A DNA stretch of 64,000 nt, taken from positions 1-64,000 of the forward strand of contig CACMHG010000006.1 of assembly GCA_902613475.1 (NCBI GenBank), in the 5' to 3' direction. Shown one piece after another: positions 63,292-64,000 of the stretch. This stretch comes from K189A clade bacterium. GTDB lineage: Bacteria > Pseudomonadota > Gammaproteobacteria > Pseudomonadales > Azotimanducaceae. Each line of letters opens with the position of its first letter. Position 1 is the first letter of the stretch. A program made the position numbers and the translations under genes. Below the pieces are notes generated by a model, which worked only from the letters and a program-made list of their open reading frames with translations, did no database searches and was not told where the DNA came from.

Positions 63292-63361
63292 GCCTCACAA
63301 AAGAAGTGGCTCCGCCTGCTGGGCTCGAACTAGGTGAAAGCACTGCTTTCACACAATGATT
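63292..63361. repeat. tRNA-Asn-derived repeat, copy 2
   Basis: Second copy of the block (69 of 70 bases identical to copy 1; the hairpin loop is ACT instead of ACC). It is followed at the same 115-bp period by the intact tRNA-Asn gene, which shares 32 bases, AAAGAAGTGGCTCCGCCTGC and the following 12, with both repeats. Confidence 0.85.
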
Positions 63362-63421
63362 CACAACATGCTGTTGAGGTAGGTAACGAAAAAGAACTAC
63401 TCGTTTGCTTAAGGAAAGAAG

Positions 63422-63497
63422 TGGCTCCGCCTGCTGGGCTCGAACCAGCGACCCAATGATTAACAGTCATTTGCTCTACCAACTGAGCTAAGGCGGA
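63422..63497 (-). tRNA. tRNA-Asn (anticodon GTT)
   Basis: On the minus strand the gene reads TCCGCCTTAGCTCAGTTGG and on to GGCGGAGCCA, 76 bases with the CCA end encoded. Acceptor arms TCCGCCT/AGGCGGA pair, the anticodon loop CTGTTAA has GTT, and the T-arm GCTGG-TTCGAGC-CCAGC is intact. Confidence 0.97.
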
Positions 63498-63612
63498 GTA
63501 GTCGTGAGAGGCACTGACTGCCCCTAAAGAGGGCTAGCATTCTAATCCGTGACAACCCAAATGCAATACTCTGTAAGCTCGATTTCGAAGGCTTCAGGTC
63601 GCGTGCCTGCCT

Positions 63613-64000
63613 TCAACCCTGACGACGAAAATATCGCTGGATTTGCCGCTTGTTGCCGTCCGCCCGAATATCCAGCGCCACCTGCAAACGATTGAGCGAC
63701 AAAAGCCGATAACGCTCGATTACGTCAATGCCATTTGTCTTTGAAGCGACGACCAGCACGTCTTCTTCCCAACCCGCCTGCACCTCCCAAATGCCGCGCT
63801 CACGTTTGCCCCAACTCACGTCGCGATACACTCCGGGTTCGTGTTTCACACCCATTGAGTCCTGGGCTAGCTCAATGGTCATGCGCTGCGCCTCAAGTAC
63901 CTGAAAATCATAGGCGACAAAGGCAAGTCCAGAGCCTCGACGAATGCGCTGAATCTCTGCCCGTGTAGATAAACGATCATCGCCACGCCGAGCGTCGGGT
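63613..64000 (-). CDS. protein of unknown function, cut by the window edge
   Basis: The frame is open from the right edge (first residues PDARRGDDRLSTRAEIQRIR) to a stop at 63613, giving at least 129 residues, and the true start lies outside the window. It contains many basic residues and short strands (GLAFVAYDFQVLEAQR, WEEDVLVVASKTNGIDVIE), and ends with RQIQRYFRRQG. No family is recognised. An internal ATG at 63882 is not needed as start. Confidence 0.6.
   Translation of the reverse strand, partial: PDARRGDDRLSTRAEIQRIRRGSGLAFVAYDFQVLEAQRMTIELAQDSMGVKHEPGVYRDVSWGKRERGIWEVQAGWEEDVLVVASKTNGIDVIERYRLLSLNRLQVALDIRADGNKRQIQRYFRRQG

Noticed and set aside
63177..63497. CRISPR-like array
   Set aside because: There are only two copies of 70 bp plus a tRNA gene, the spacers are unlike and no cas gene is present; the sequence comes from tRNA-Asn.

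Overview
The window looks like a chromosomal segment of a marine-type gammaproteobacterium. I infer this from the Gram-negative envelope proteins (TonB-dependent receptor, lipoproteins, TolQ/TolR-like parts), a gammaproteobacterial-type Zur box, and the mix of LLM flavin oxidoreductases, cytochromes P450, sterol and fatty-acid desaturases and a guanidine/urea carboxylase system. No rRNA or other marker fixes the genus. I see no insertion sequence, prophage or CRISPR array. Two tRNA genes (Pro-CGG and Asn-GUU) are present.

Layout. 1-2.1 kb: a cut-off alpha/beta hydrolase, an LLM flavin oxidoreductase and a glutathione S-transferase broken by an in-frame stop, then tRNA-Pro. 2.4-17.1 kb: one long, tightly packed minus-strand operon of 13 genes that looks like a cell-envelope machine. 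In transcription order it encodes a TPR/TonB-C-like exported protein, two lipoproteins, a TPR-like membrane protein, a PEGA plus FGE-like membrane protein, a small exported protein, a MotA/TolQ/ExbB proton-channel subunit, an Hsp70-like protein, two TolR/ExbD-like anchors that carry VWA domains, two more lipoproteins and an M48 metalloprotease. I know of no characterised system with this make-up; it is the best candidate here for something undescribed. 17.5-21.8 kb: small exported proteins, two methyltransferases and a PQQ-type sugar dehydrogenase.

21.9-35.3 kb: nitrogen scavenging. A urea/guanidine carboxylase, its two DUF1989 partners (carboxyguanidine deiminase CgdAB type) and a divergent allophanate hydrolase would release ammonia and CO2 from guanidine or urea. 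A NitT/TauT-type ABC importer lies close by, after a sterol desaturase-like gene and an exported GNAT-like protein. 35.3-42.1 kb: a large TonB-dependent receptor, two paralogous metallo-beta-lactamase-fold proteins (one has lost its metal site) and a HupE/UreJ-like membrane protein.

42.4-52.9 kb: SDR, GST, a CobW-type GTPase, Fe-alcohol dehydrogenase, calcineurin-like phosphoesterase and LLM oxidoreductase, then a zinc locus: Zur, a MerC-like protein, an ABC transporter whose permease carries a long His-rich segment, and a DUF3299 protein. One clear Zur box and two weaker look-alikes tie CobW, Zur and the ABC/DUF3299 genes into a probable zinc-starvation regulon. 53-64 kb: exported proteins, two P450s, a DCC-family thiol protein, a TetR regulator with a visible operator in front of a small membrane protein and a fatty-acid desaturase, a large subtilase lipoprotein, and tRNA-Asn preceded by two near-identical tRNA-Asn-derived repeats at a 115-bp period. 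The last gene runs off the right edge.
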